From Intestinibacter sp964449895 (GTDB lineage Bacteria > Bacillota > Clostridia > Peptostreptococcales > Peptostreptococcaceae): a stretch of 64,000 nt of DNA. The stretch spans positions 248,001-312,000 of the forward strand of contig CAYVBY010000001.1 of assembly GCA_964449895.1 (NCBI GenBank), given 5' to 3'. This document shows, in pieces, positions 1 through 9,070 of the stretch. How positions within the stretch are numbered: position 1 is the stretch's first letter; each line of letters begins with the position of its first letter. The notes under the pieces are model-generated. The model did no database searches. It saw nothing but the letters and a program-made list of their open reading frames with translations, and was not told the origin of the DNA. The translations under genes were made by a program, and so were the position numbers.

Positions 1-15
1 TAATTCTATTATAAG

Positions 16-246
16 TTATTTTTCCATTATTACATGTCCTTTTAATGGAAATTTATCTGCTACATATATAGCATATAACATAATTTCAAATATCTTATCT
101 ATATTTTTTTCCAATAAACCTATATAATAATCAGCTTCCGTGTAAATTTTAGAATCTACACAAAATTCAATTTCAATATTTCTAGTTCTAACACCATGTA
201 ATAATTGTGATAAGAGTCTATTTGATTTTGATATTTTTATTGTAGC
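16..246 (-). pseudogene. Decayed gene remnant, 3' end only
   Basis: On the minus strand one frame stays open for 76 codons and ends in TAA at 16-18. It has a coding-like composition (for example RLLSQLLHGVRTRNIEIEFC and EKNIDKIFEIMLYAIYVAD). An in-frame stop lies at 247-249, and there is no plausible start codon or ribosome binding site near the 5' end. It looks like the tail of a larger gene whose front has been lost. I do not recognise the family. The rest of 247-411 is AT-rich sequence holding the untranslated region and probably the promoter of rqcH. Confidence 0.4.
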
Positions 247-411
247 TTATTTAAATAAATAAGTAAAACTATCTAGCAAATATCAATTTAGATGTATATA
301 ATTATTATGTGAATAAGAAGATAAAAATCAAACAATAATTATATAACAGAATTTAAACATAAATTTATATATTATAAAATTGAATATTATCTAATAAGAA
401 AGGAGATAATT

Positions 412-2184
412 ATGGCATTAGACGCTTTAGCAATACGTTCTATAGCTAGTGAATTAAATACAAAGCTATTAGGCGGCAAAATAGATAGAGTTCATCAACC
501 AGAAAATGATGAAATACTTTTTTATGTAAGAAATAATAGAGAAAATTTTAAAGTTGTTCTTAGTTCTAGTTCCTCAAATCCTAGAGTTTATATAGCAAAT
601 AACTACAATAAAGAAAATCCTCTAAAAGCTCCTATGTTTTGTATGTTACTTAGAAAACACCTTCAAGGAGGTATAATAACAGACATAAGTCAAGTTGGAT
701 TTGAAAGAATCATAAAAATAAGTGTGGAATCTCTAGATGAGCTTAGAGATAAAAGCACAAAAAATATATATGTAGAAATAATGGGAAGACATAGTAATAT
801 AATTTTAACTCACGACAAGGATTCTACTATAATAGATTCAATAAAAAGAGTTCCACCTAGTGTAAGTAGAGCTCGTCAAATTCTACCTGCTATGACTTAT
901 GAACTTCCTCCTGCTCAAGAAAAAATAGATCCTATAAAAGGAACTTCTCTAAAATCTTTTATAAACATATTAAGAGAATTTGAAGGACCTATTTTCAAAG
1001 CAATATACAATAAATTTTTAGGAATAAGTCCTACTGTAGCCAAAGAAATTTGCTATAGAGCAAATTTAGACATTAAATCTAAAGGTGAAGATTTATCTAG
1101 AGATGAACTTTCTTCTCTTTACAGAACTTTTTCAGATTTATTCACTAATATTAAAAATGAAAATTTTAAACCTTGTATGGCTATAGATGAAAAAATAGAC
1201 AAAGTAATTGATTTTAGTTCTATAGATTTAACATTTTTTCAAGATTACAAATTAGTTTACGATGATAGTATCTCTAAAATAGTAGAAGATTTTTACATAA
1301 CTAAAGATTTTAAAGATAGAGTTCATCAAAAAACTTACGACCTTAGAAAGAGTATATCTATAAAATTAGAAAGACTTCACAATAAACAAAAAAAACAAGA
1401 AAAAGAGCTTTTACAAGCAGAAAATGCAGACATATACAAAATAAAAGGTGAACTTTTAACTGCTTATATATACATGATAGAAAAAGGAATGAAGTCAATT
1501 GAAGTAGACAACTTCTACGACGAAAATTACTCTAAGATGACTATAGACTTAAATGAAAATTTAACGCCTTCTGAAAACAGTCAAAAATATTTTAAAAAAT
1601 ATACTAAACTAAAAACTGCAAAAAAAGAGCTTACTGAACAAATGGCAATTAGTAAAGATGAGATAGAATATCTAGAAAATGTCCTTTTAAGTATAGAAAA
1701 CTGTGAAAACCTAGAAGACTTAGAAGATATAAAAGAAGAGTTAATAAAACTTGGATATGCAAGGGCGCCTCGTAGATTTAAGCCTAAAAAAGAAATGGAT
1801 TTAACTACAAATCCTAATAAATTCATATCATCTGATGGACTTACTATTTTGGTAGGTAAAAACAACAAGCAAAACGACTACCTTACTTTAAGAATTGCAG
1901 ATCCTGAAGATATTTGGATGCATACAAAAGATATTCCTGGTTCTCATGTTATTATAAAATGTGCAGGATGTGAAGTTCCTGATAATACATTATTTGAAGG
2001 TGCTATGCTTGCTGCATATTTCAGCAAAGGCCGTATGTCTTCACAAGTTCCAGTTGACTACACTATGAAAAAACATGTCAAAAAACCAAGTGGTTCAAAA
2101 CCTGGAATGGTAATTTATGAAACTAATAATACAATTTATGTAACTCCAGAAGAAGAACTTGTTTCAAAACTGAAAAAAGCTTAA
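412..2184 (+). CDS. rqcH: Rqc2-type ribosome quality control protein RqcH (NFACT family)
   Basis: RqcH binds stalled 50S subunits that still carry peptidyl-tRNA and recruits tRNA-Ala to add C-terminal alanine tails that mark the aborted chain for degradation. Older annotations call it fibronectin-binding protein A. The 590 residues match the family length. The NFACT-N domain starts at the N-terminus (DALAIRSIASELN, then IMGRHSNIIL near residue 125). A coiled-coil region spans roughly 315-450. The C-terminal NFACT-R domain contains ADPEDIWMHTKDIPGSH near 500. The start is supported by AAGGAG 7 bases upstream. It stands alone and is followed by a clear terminator. Confidence 0.93.
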   Translation: MALDALAIRSIASELNTKLLGGKIDRVHQPENDEILFYVRNNRENFKVVLSSSSSNPRVYIANNYNKENPLKAPMFCMLLRKHLQGGIITDISQVGFERIIKISVESLDELRDKSTKNIYVEIMGRHSNIILTHDKDSTIIDSIKRVPPSVSRARQILPAMTYELPPAQEKIDPIKGTSLKSFINILREFEGPIFKAIYNKFLGISPTVAKEICYRANLDIKSKGEDLSRDELSSLYRTFSDLFTNIKNENFKPCMAIDEKIDKVIDFSSIDLTFFQDYKLVYDDSISKIVEDFYITKDFKDRVHQKTYDLRKSISIKLERLHNKQKKQEKELLQAENADIYKIKGELLTAYIYMIEKGMKSIEVDNFYDENYSKMTIDLNENLTPSENSQKYFKKYTKLKTAKKELTEQMAISKDEIEYLENVLLSIENCENLEDLEDIKEELIKLGYARAPRRFKPKKEMDLTTNPNKFISSDGLTILVGKNNKQNDYLTLRIADPEDIWMHTKDIPGSHVIIKCAGCEVPDNTLFEGAMLAAYFSKGRMSSQVPVDYTMKKHVKKPSGSKPGMVIYETNNTIYVTPEEELVSKLKKA

Positions 2185-2188
2185 AACT

Positions 2189-2226
2189 AAAAGGAAATGC
2201 TTCAAAATTTGCATTTCCTTTTTTAT
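2189..2226 (+). terminator. Intrinsic terminator of rqcH
   Basis: AAGGAAATGC and GCATTTCCTT form a perfect 10-bp stem with a 10-base loop, followed by a T-run. It begins 5 bases after the rqcH stop codon. Confidence 0.85.
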
Positions 2227-2331
2227 AACACATAGGAAATTATATTCATTTTTAAATTATAGATAAATATAATTTCCGTACATGTGTTTCAAGAAAATCT
2301 ACATTATAGATCTTTAAAATAAAGATTTTCT
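2227..2331 (+). repeat. Two-hairpin intergenic repeat, copy A
   Basis: The first stem-loop pairs AACACAT (2227-2233) with ATGTGTT (2282-2288) and, inside it, GAAATTATATT (2236-2246) with AATATAATTTC (2266-2276). The second pairs GAAAATCT with AGATTTTC (about 2292-2331). The same arrangement recurs near 15.4 kb, 59.6 kb and 60.1 kb. This copy starts right after the rqcH terminator T-run. Confidence 0.6.
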
Positions 2332-2342
2332 CATTAATATTT

Positions 2343-3320
2343 TTAAATTATAATATCATTTTTATTTTTTTCTCTAAAGCATAGGCTTCCGAAATAAACA
2401 AATAATATTCCTATCCCAAGTATAAATACTATAGAAGATATAGTTGGCATAGTATAAGTAGTTTGTGCTTCTACAGGTATTTTTAAATAATGCTCATTTA
2501 AATACAATGTCATTACTGCAAAGCCGTTATTTAGAAAATGCATAAAAACCCCAGTCCATATTGATTTTGAAGCTATTACACAGTATCCAAATAATATCCC
2601 AAGCATTGCAGTTGGAACTATCCTTATAAAATTAAGATGCATCGTTCCAAATAATATACCTACTATAGTCATTGATAAAACTTTTGATATTTTACTTTCT
2701 CCTCTAAATGCTCCAAGCAAAAATCCTCTAAAAAGAAACTCTTCACAAATAGCTGGTATAACAGCTACAATTATCAAACTTGCGAGTAAAGAATCCATCA
2801 TTACACTCGTATTTACCGCTTCTAAAACCTTAGATTGCTCTGGAAATAAAGCTAGTAATATTTGAGTCGTTATATTTATTATAAAATATCCTCCAAACCA
2901 AACTGAAAATGAACCTAAGAGATGTTTTAATTTGGGTATTTTAAAACTAAATGTGTTTTTTAAGTCAGACTTTATATAAATAGAATACAAAATTGGTATT
3001 ACAATCATTATAGCCTCAGTAGCTATAAGTCCACCTGTATCAAAACATAATTGTAAAAAACTACCTACATAAATTAACGCTATTAGTGACAAAGTATAAA
3101 TCAATACTCCATCTGTTATACTTGGTTTTATACCTTTTTTAAAATTTTTACGAGATCCTAAAAAAGAAAAAACTCTACCATTAAATATCTTATCTTGGCA
3201 ATTAAATTTTTTTGCAAAAATTACTATTAACAATGTTAGCAATATAAAGCTACCTACTATTATCATAAAAGGTACTAAAAGTTTTAATAATAAATAAGAT
3301 AAATTACTAATATATATCAC
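2343..3320 (-). CDS. CPBP-family intramembrane metalloprotease (CAAX protease/Abi family)
   Basis: This is a polytopic membrane protein of 325 residues with about eight hydrophobic segments. The glutamate motif EEFLFRG lies near residue 193, followed by conserved histidines in GTMHLNF and FMHFLNN; these are the metal-binding and catalytic positions of the Rce1/CPBP family. Bacterial members serve in peptide maturation, self-immunity or envelope functions, and the substrate here cannot be told. The start is GTG behind GAGAGGAT. It begins 11 bases after the sodC-like gene, so the two are probably co-transcribed. Confidence 0.85.
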   Translation of the reverse strand: MIYISNLSYLLLKLLVPFMIIVGSFILLTLLIVIFAKKFNCQDKIFNGRVFSFLGSRKNFKKGIKPSITDGVLIYTLSLIALIYVGSFLQLCFDTGGLIATEAIMIVIPILYSIYIKSDLKNTFSFKIPKLKHLLGSFSVWFGGYFIINITTQILLALFPEQSKVLEAVNTSVMMDSLLASLIIVAVIPAICEEFLFRGFLLGAFRGESKISKVLSMTIVGILFGTMHLNFIRIVPTAMLGILFGYCVIASKSIWTGVFMHFLNNGFAVMTLYLNEHYLKIPVEAQTTYTMPTISSIVFILGIGILFVYFGSLCFREKNKNDIII

Positions 3321-3331
3321 ATCCTCTCTTA

Positions 3332-3853
3332 CTATTTATTATAAGCAATAATTCGTCCACAAGCTATTTTAAATCCCGAATTTCCTGAAGGCTGCGTTGT
3401 AAAATCATCATATCCATCGTGAATTACAACAGATTTATTTATTATTTCTGAAACACTGAAATAAGTCGTATAAAATGAAAGTATCCCCACACCATCACTT
3501 ACTAATATTGGAGGTAAATCTCCTGCATGAAGTGGATGATTGTTATTTGATGGGTTATAGTGTTGACCTGTATTAGGGAAAGGATTAGTTGCCACACCTA
3601 TACTACAGTCTCCGCTATTGTGAATGTGAAATCCATGAAATCTAACTACCTCGCCATTTATATTAGTATCTGATATTCCAGTTATAAAAGCTCTCACATA
3701 AACACCATTATTCAATTGGTAAAAAAATACATTTCCTTTTATACAAGGTGCTAGCTGTCCTCCTCTTATCCTAGCAAATGCAGTTGGTTGTTGAGGGTTA
3801 TAATTTTCAAAAATCTTATTTAAATTGTATTGTGGGCATAAATTATTATCCAT
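3332..3853 (-). CDS. sodC: Cu/Zn superoxide dismutase family protein
   Basis: The 173 residues carry the SodC signatures in order: FHIHNSGDC (His76, His78, Cys83), GQHYNP (His98), HPLHAGDL (His106, His109, Asp112), VVIHDGYDDF (His145), and GNSGFKIACG with the second disulfide cysteine (Cys165). The four copper and four zinc ligand positions appear present. The residue equivalent to the catalytic arginine of classical SodC (human Arg143) is Lys162 here. There is no signal peptide, unlike most bacterial SodC, so it would be cytoplasmic or perhaps spore-associated (inference). A good ribosome binding site (AAAGGAGAG) precedes ATG. It is the first gene of a likely pair with the CPBP protease. Confidence 0.88.
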   Translation of the reverse strand: MDNNLCPQYNLNKIFENYNPQQPTAFARIRGGQLAPCIKGNVFFYQLNNGVYVRAFITGISDTNINGEVVRFHGFHIHNSGDCSIGVATNPFPNTGQHYNPSNNNHPLHAGDLPPILVSDGVGILSFYTTYFSVSEIINKSVVIHDGYDDFTTQPSGNSGFKIACGRIIAYNK

Positions 3854-4009
3854 TTTTTCTCTCCTTTAAATATATACTTTTTACATTCATTATATGTAAG
3901 ATAGTCAAAATATTGCATTTGACACATATTTAAAATTTTTTAAAATATTTGAGTGAAAAATATATTTTTTTCGTATTGATACACAAACAAACTAAATGGA
4001 GGAATATAC

Positions 4010-4597
4010 ATGAATAAATTTAAGGAGAAACAAGTTATTAAACTTTTAAAACAATCTCCCGAAGAAGGTCTAAAAATGGCTATAGAAATTTACGGATCTG
4101 CAGTAAAGACAATTTGTACAAATATACTTGATAACTTAGAAAAAGAAGATATAGAAGAAGCTATTTCAGATACTTTTTTCAAGCTTTGGAAAAATATAGA
4201 CAACTTCAAAACAAATAAAAATACATCTTTAAAAAGCTATGTTTATGCAATTGCTAGAAATGTATGCTTTGATAAGCTTAAAAGGCTAAATTTAAATTTA
4301 TCTTTATTTGATATTGATGAAAATAACCTTGGAGTCTCTATAAATATGTATGATGAATATGCCAAAATCCAAAATGAAAAAATCATAAAAGAAACATTAA
4401 ATAAATTTAAAGAACCTGATAAATCAATTTTTATACTTAGATTTTTTTACTTCGAAAAGATTAAAAGCATCGCGTTAAAATTAAATCTAAATGAAAAAAA
4501 GATTGAAAATATCTTACATAGAAGTAAAAACAAATTAAAGGACGAATTAATAAAAGGAGGAATTATTTATGAAGAACATTCATCAAATATTAAATAA
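4010..4597 (+). CDS. ECF-like sigma-70 family RNA polymerase sigma factor
   Basis: This is a 195-residue two-domain sigma factor. Region 2 lies around residues 25-95 (EEAISDTFFKLWKNI, then SYVYAIARNVCFDKLKRL) and region 4 around 125-185 (EPDKSIFILRFFYFEKIKSI and a helix-turn-helix LNLNEKKIENILHRSKNKL). TGGAGG lies 8 bases before ATG. It overlaps by 29 bases the next gene, which encodes a one-TM protein of the kind that restrains ECF sigma factors. That predicts activation by a membrane or envelope signal. The target promoters are not known. Confidence 0.88.
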   Translation: MNKFKEKQVIKLLKQSPEEGLKMAIEIYGSAVKTICTNILDNLEKEDIEEAISDTFFKLWKNIDNFKTNKNTSLKSYVYAIARNVCFDKLKRLNLNLSLFDIDENNLGVSINMYDEYAKIQNEKIIKETLNKFKEPDKSIFILRFFYFEKIKSIALKLNLNEKKIENILHRSKNKLKDELIKGGIIYEEHSSNIK

Positions 4598-5591
4598 TTT
4601 AGAAGAAGATAAATATCTTGATAATGAAATGCCTCTTTCACAAGATGAAAAAGAGCGAATTTTATATTCTACTATAGATAAAATAAATCAATCAATAAAT
4701 TCAGAAAAAAAATATATAAAATCTAAAAAATTTTCATATAAAAAAATAATTACTGTAATTTTAGCTGCCACACTTATGTTATCTACACTTTCATTTGCTG
4801 CAGATTATTTTTCATTTGATGCTCGACTTACTAATTTTTTAAGTATAGATAAAAACAATCATAAACTTATAAATAACTCCGGCATGAATATAAACAAGTC
4901 TGTAAGTAGTAAAGGTATTAACATAAAAGCTACTCAAGTGATTGGCGATAAAAATTGTGCCTATATATTGTTTGAACTAACTTCAGATTCTAAATTAAAC
5001 GGAGAAAAAGAATACTTTTTTAAAAATATAGATTATAAAATTTACTCAGAAAAATTTGGTTATACTGGCTGTACAGGTTCATTTAAAAATCTCGATTCAG
5101 ATAATTTTAATGATAACACTATTGAATTTCTATGCTGTCTAGAATACGAGGATATAAATAATAAAAATTTAAGCTTTTATTTTGAAGACTTTGGATATTA
5201 CAAAGATGATGATTTTGTAAAATTAATAGACGATACATGGAATTTGAAATTTAAATTAGATTACAAAAATACTTCAAAAACTTATATTATAAATAAAAAT
5301 TACAAAGTGGATGGTAAAAATATAAGAGTCAAAACTATAGAAATATCACCTCTTTCTGCCAGAATTAAGATAAACGGGAAATGCCAAGAATTTATAAGTA
5401 AAGTTACTATGAAGGATGGTACAATTTATAAAGAAGATGCATTCTTTATAAATAATTCAGCTTCTTACTCTACACCTGGTAGAAATTTATTTGGAAAATC
5501 TGAAAGCTATACAGGATTTTCTAAAATATTAAATGTAAATGATATAAAAAGTATAACTATAAACGATAAAATTGAGATTGAACTACCTTAA
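4569..5591 (+). CDS. Probable anti-sigma factor, DUF4179-type membrane protein
   Basis: The 340 residues comprise an N-terminal cytoplasmic segment of about 58 residues, a single membrane span at about 59-78 (ITVILAATLMLSTLSFAADY) and a large extracytoplasmic domain of the DUF4179 type (ATQVIGDKNCAYILFELTSD and following). Membrane proteins of this plan, encoded directly after an ECF sigma factor and overlapping it, usually bind the sigma factor until a signal arrives. GGAGG lies 9-10 bases before ATG, inside the end of the sigma gene. The signal sensed is unknown. Confidence 0.78.
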   Translation: MKNIHQILNNLEEDKYLDNEMPLSQDEKERILYSTIDKINQSINSEKKYIKSKKFSYKKIITVILAATLMLSTLSFAADYFSFDARLTNFLSIDKNNHKLINNSGMNINKSVSSKGINIKATQVIGDKNCAYILFELTSDSKLNGEKEYFFKNIDYKIYSEKFGYTGCTGSFKNLDSDNFNDNTIEFLCCLEYEDINNKNLSFYFEDFGYYKDDDFVKLIDDTWNLKFKLDYKNTSKTYIINKNYKVDGKNIRVKTIEISPLSARIKINGKCQEFISKVTMKDGTIYKEDAFFINNSASYSTPGRNLFGKSESYTGFSKILNVNDIKSITINDKIEIELP

Positions 5592-5633
5592 TTTAATATA
5601 TAATAACATAGTTAAAACTAAATAAAGTGTAAA

Positions 5634-5665
5634 AAAAAGCTAGCATATCATAATGCTAGCTTTAT
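5634..5665. terminator. Bidirectional terminator between converging genes
   Basis: AAGCTAGCAT and ATGCTAGCTT form a perfect 10-bp stem, with an A-run on the left and a T-rich tail on the right. It serves the anti-sigma gene (plus) and the YbhN-like gene (minus). Confidence 0.8.
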
Positions 5666-6777
5666 ATATCTATCCCAACTTTTCTAACTGATGTAACATC
5701 TATCTTTTCTGGCAAATTCTCTCGAATTTTTTTTCTCTCGATTTTTTTATTTTCATTAATATCAATAATCCATTTAACTAGTAAAAATAGTCCACTTAAA
5801 AATACAAATAAGTAAAAACTAATTCCTCTACTAAGTAACATAGCTTCATTTATTATCGACATAGAGAATAATAATTTAAATATCATGAAAAATCCGCTTT
5901 CACTCGCCCCTACTGCCCCTGGAAGTGGTAAAGCAGAAACTGATATATGTAAAACTGCCTGAGCTCCTACAAATACAAATATCGAATATTCATCAAATCC
6001 AAAAGAACGATATATCCAATAAGGAATACTATGAAAAGCAAATATTTGTATACATTTAGTAATAAAAGTTTTTAGTATTATTATTTTATTCTTAATTATA
6101 TAAGATGAACATTCTTTATATTCAGCAATAACAGATTTAACATTTTCTTCTATTGTATCTACTTTTTTTAAGTTACAAAATCTCAAAAATTTAGCTAAAA
6201 CATTTACTATTTTTAATACACCTTTACTATAAAATAAAACTAATAAAAATGCTACTAACACAGTAAAATTACATACCATTCCTATTATAAATAAATATTT
6301 TAAAGAATCTATATTATTAGAAAGCAATTTGTATTGTCCAAAATATCCCACTAATGCATACATTATAGTAACAGTTTGGAAAAATATAAATTCTATAAAT
6401 AAAACTAATGTGGAATGTGAAATTTTTATATCATCTTTATACATTTGATAAAGTTGCATAGGTTGACCACCAGATGCAGACGGAGTAATTGAACTAAAGA
6501 AAAATCCATTTATTGAATAATTTATACATTTTAAAAAACTAGTATTATATCCTAATATTTTAAGATTTCTTCTAAAATTAATAGCTTCACTTGATAAAAA
6601 GACACACATACATAAAGCTGCAATAAATAAATAAAATCCATTTGTATTTGATATTGTATTAATTACATTCTTTAAATTCATATCTTTAAACACAAAGTAA
6701 AATGTAAAAACTATTAATATTGCAAATATGCCTCCATTTTTTAAAACCTTAAAAATAAAAGATTTATAATTTTTCAT
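5662..6777 (-). CDS. YbhN/LPG-synthase transmembrane domain protein (flippase-like)
   Basis: This integral membrane protein has about eight hydrophobic helices and matches the lysylphosphatidylglycerol synthase TM region (PF03706, the flippase half of MprF) without the catalytic half. Family features seen include SINGFFFSSITPSASGGQPM near residues 90-110 and ALPLPGAVGASESGFF near 285. Free-standing homologues are thought to move lipids or polyprenyl intermediates; the substrate is unknown. I chose the internal ATG at 6777 because GGGGTGAG sits correctly before it. An in-frame ATG 18 bases upstream lacks a ribosome binding site. It stands alone, converging on the sigma/anti-sigma pair. Confidence 0.82.
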   Translation of the reverse strand: MKNYKSFIFKVLKNGGIFAILIVFTFYFVFKDMNLKNVINTISNTNGFYLFIAALCMCVFLSSEAINFRRNLKILGYNTSFLKCINYSINGFFFSSITPSASGGQPMQLYQMYKDDIKISHSTLVLFIEFIFFQTVTIMYALVGYFGQYKLLSNNIDSLKYLFIIGMVCNFTVLVAFLLVLFYSKGVLKIVNVLAKFLRFCNLKKVDTIEENVKSVIAEYKECSSYIIKNKIIILKTFITKCIQIFAFHSIPYWIYRSFGFDEYSIFVFVGAQAVLHISVSALPLPGAVGASESGFFMIFKLLFSMSIINEAMLLSRGISFYLFVFLSGLFLLVKWIIDINENKKIERKKIRENLPEKIDVTSVRKVGIDI

Positions 6778-6897
6778 TATTCTCACCCCTATCATACTTT
6801 ACTTACTATATTTACTATACCACATAAATGATATTTTTTATCTTACATTTAACTTACATTTTTTTGATATATAACTTAAAAATTTCATACTATATTA

Positions 6898-8787
6898 TTA
6901 ATTAGTAACTTTACTATTTATTTTAATAATACCTAGATGTATAAATAATCGTTTAAAATTATTTACCGTTTCATTAGATAGTTTTATAGTTTTATTTGTA
7001 ACTTTATCATGAAACTCTTTAGCTGCCATAGTTTTATTTTCTTCATATCTTACAGAAAATTTATTTTTATCTTCTTCTGCTACAAGACTTTCTACAAATT
7101 CAGGATTTTTTAGAAGATCTTTTTCATTTACTGTTTTCTTACAATTTACAAAAAATATATCCTCATTAAACTTCAAATTTAAGCCTTCTATAAGTTTATT
7201 ACATTCTATATAACCTGCTTTATCATAGTCTAAAACTACTTTATAATTACATCCCCATCCTATTAATATTGAAACTATAGAATTTATATTTCCTGCTCCT
7301 ACAGATGGAAGTATGTAAGGTCTTTTTTCTTCTTCTATATTTAAATAATCAAGCATAGCTGTCATATACATATAATCTGTTATCCCCTCTGTTACTATAT
7401 TTAATCTCTCTAAGCTAGGTCCTAAATTATATTTTATATCAGCTCCTATTGCCTTTAAAAGTGGAGTTATTGTCTCTCTTTTTGATGCTGAATTAAATTT
7501 ATTATCGTATGCATTATTAAATATATGAGTTATTCCATTTGCATCCTTTTCTATAGCTCTTACATTTATTACATTTTCTGTATCTATCATATAAGGCGAA
7601 TGAGTTGTATAAACTACTTGATTTCCATGACTACATAAATTTTTAAACAATTTAAGCAATTCTCTCTGCGCATTTACATGTAAATATATTCCAGGTTCAT
7701 CTAATAAATAAACTATTGTTCTATCATCAAATTTTTTAGATAATAAATCTATAAATATATTTAAAAACCATTTTAGTCCATTACTTCTTTCAGATATATA
7801 AGTTGTATTTTCTTTTGTTTTTACCAGTATTTTTAAACAATCATTATCAAAATTTACTTTTATCTTTGTAGGAGAATCTCCTTCATAAAAATAATTGAAT
7901 TTTTTTTGAATATTGTATTTTACTTTTTCCTTTATACTATTTCTAGATTTTATTTTTTCATTTTCATTTTTTGATTCTAAAGCATTTACAAATTCATCTA
8001 AAGGAGCTTCACTTGCAAGCATAAATTTATACAAAAGTCCCTTTTTAAATTTTATAGCTTCTTTGATTTCTTCTATATTATATACACTTTGAAGCTCTTC
8101 ATCCAACTTTCTATAATAAAATACAGGTAGTAAATCGTATTTATTTTTTATTTTCTTTTTTATAGTTTCTATAGCTCTTATTATTTTATAAATACTATCA
8201 TCATATTCATAATTTTGTGGGCTAGTCATATTTTTTTGCTGTTCAAACAGTACTGTAAGTATTTCATTTAACGAATTTTTATATTTTAACCATATTTTAT
8301 TTTCTATGTTTAATAATCTATTTATTTTATAATTTAGATTATCAAGAAACTCTTTTGTAGTATATGCTCTATTAATATTAAAATAATCAACTAAATTTTC
8401 TTTAATATAAAAAATAGCATCATTTAATTCTTTATCTTCATTAAATAATGTAGTTAACGCTCCACTAAATTCAATATCTTCACTAGAATAAAAAATAAAC
8501 CTTGTCTTTGGATTTTTATCTTTTAAAAGAAGATCTTTTGTTTCTTGTTCTGTAAATTTCAAATCTACATTTATAACTATATCTTTATTAGTATACTTAT
8601 TTTTCTCACTAAAAAATTCATTTCCTATATAATGCGTAAAAGATATTTTACCTAAAGCCTCTAATATATTACTTTTTCCCGAATCATTTTTACCTATTAA
8701 GGCAGTTATACCATCTTCTAAAAATAAAATATTTTTTTCTTCTCCCAAAGATTTATAATTATTGATTACTACACTTTTAATCTTCAT
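6898..8787 (-). CDS. OLD-family ATP-dependent endonuclease (AAA ATPase plus TOPRIM)
   Basis: The 629 residues have a split ABC-type ATPase and a C-terminal TOPRIM nuclease. Walker A is GKNDSGKS (32-39), a signature-like stretch is SERSNGLKW (332-340), and Walker B is LLDEPG (361-366) with the H-loop TTHSP after it. TOPRIM residues are Glu467 (VTEG) and Asp520/Asp522 (VVLDYDKAG). OLD nucleases act in phage defence, the best known being P2 Old and GajA of Gabija. There is no UvrD-like partner helicase beside it (pyrR is upstream and a flippase-like gene downstream), so it reads as a solitary class 1 OLD protein. It starts with ATG behind AGGGAGAG. Confidence 0.88.
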   Translation of the reverse strand: MKIKSVVINNYKSLGEEKNILFLEDGITALIGKNDSGKSNILEALGKISFTHYIGNEFFSEKNKYTNKDIVINVDLKFTEQETKDLLLKDKNPKTRFIFYSSEDIEFSGALTTLFNEDKELNDAIFYIKENLVDYFNINRAYTTKEFLDNLNYKINRLLNIENKIWLKYKNSLNEILTVLFEQQKNMTSPQNYEYDDSIYKIIRAIETIKKKIKNKYDLLPVFYYRKLDEELQSVYNIEEIKEAIKFKKGLLYKFMLASEAPLDEFVNALESKNENEKIKSRNSIKEKVKYNIQKKFNYFYEGDSPTKIKVNFDNDCLKILVKTKENTTYISERSNGLKWFLNIFIDLLSKKFDDRTIVYLLDEPGIYLHVNAQRELLKLFKNLCSHGNQVVYTTHSPYMIDTENVINVRAIEKDANGITHIFNNAYDNKFNSASKRETITPLLKAIGADIKYNLGPSLERLNIVTEGITDYMYMTAMLDYLNIEEEKRPYILPSVGAGNINSIVSILIGWGCNYKVVLDYDKAGYIECNKLIEGLNLKFNEDIFFVNCKKTVNEKDLLKNPEFVESLVAEEDKNKFSVRYEENKTMAAKEFHDKVTNKTIKLSNETVNNFKRLFIHLGIIKINSKVTN

Positions 8788-8892
8788 CTAAATCTCTCCC
8801 TACAAATTTTAATAGTATTAATTAAATTATAATATTTATAATAAAATTTAACAAATTATTAAAAAATTATATATAGTAAAATCTTTATAGTA

Positions 8893-8917
8893 AAAAATCT
8901 TTATTTTAAAGATTTTT
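8893..8917. terminator. Possible terminator between pyrR and the OLD gene
   Basis: AAAAATCTTTA and TAAAGATTTTT form a perfect 11-bp stem around a TTT loop in the 283-base gap 8788-9070. It would end the pyrR transcript. The stem is all A/T apart from one pair, so its strength is uncertain. Confidence 0.45.
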
Positions 8918-9070
8918 AAAGTAAATTTTCTTAAAATAAATATCTTAATAAAAATTTATACTAAAAAAAGATATAGAATATAGTAATAATTTACATCAAC
9001 TATTTTATATATGATACTATATTTAATAGAAAAATATTTACTATATATCTATATCTTTATTATTATATTA

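Noticed and set aside
3854..4009. ECF-type autoregulated promoter before the sigma gene (TGAAAAA / CGTATT)
   Set aside because: The two boxes are only about 11-12 bases apart, too close for the usual 16-17 base spacing.
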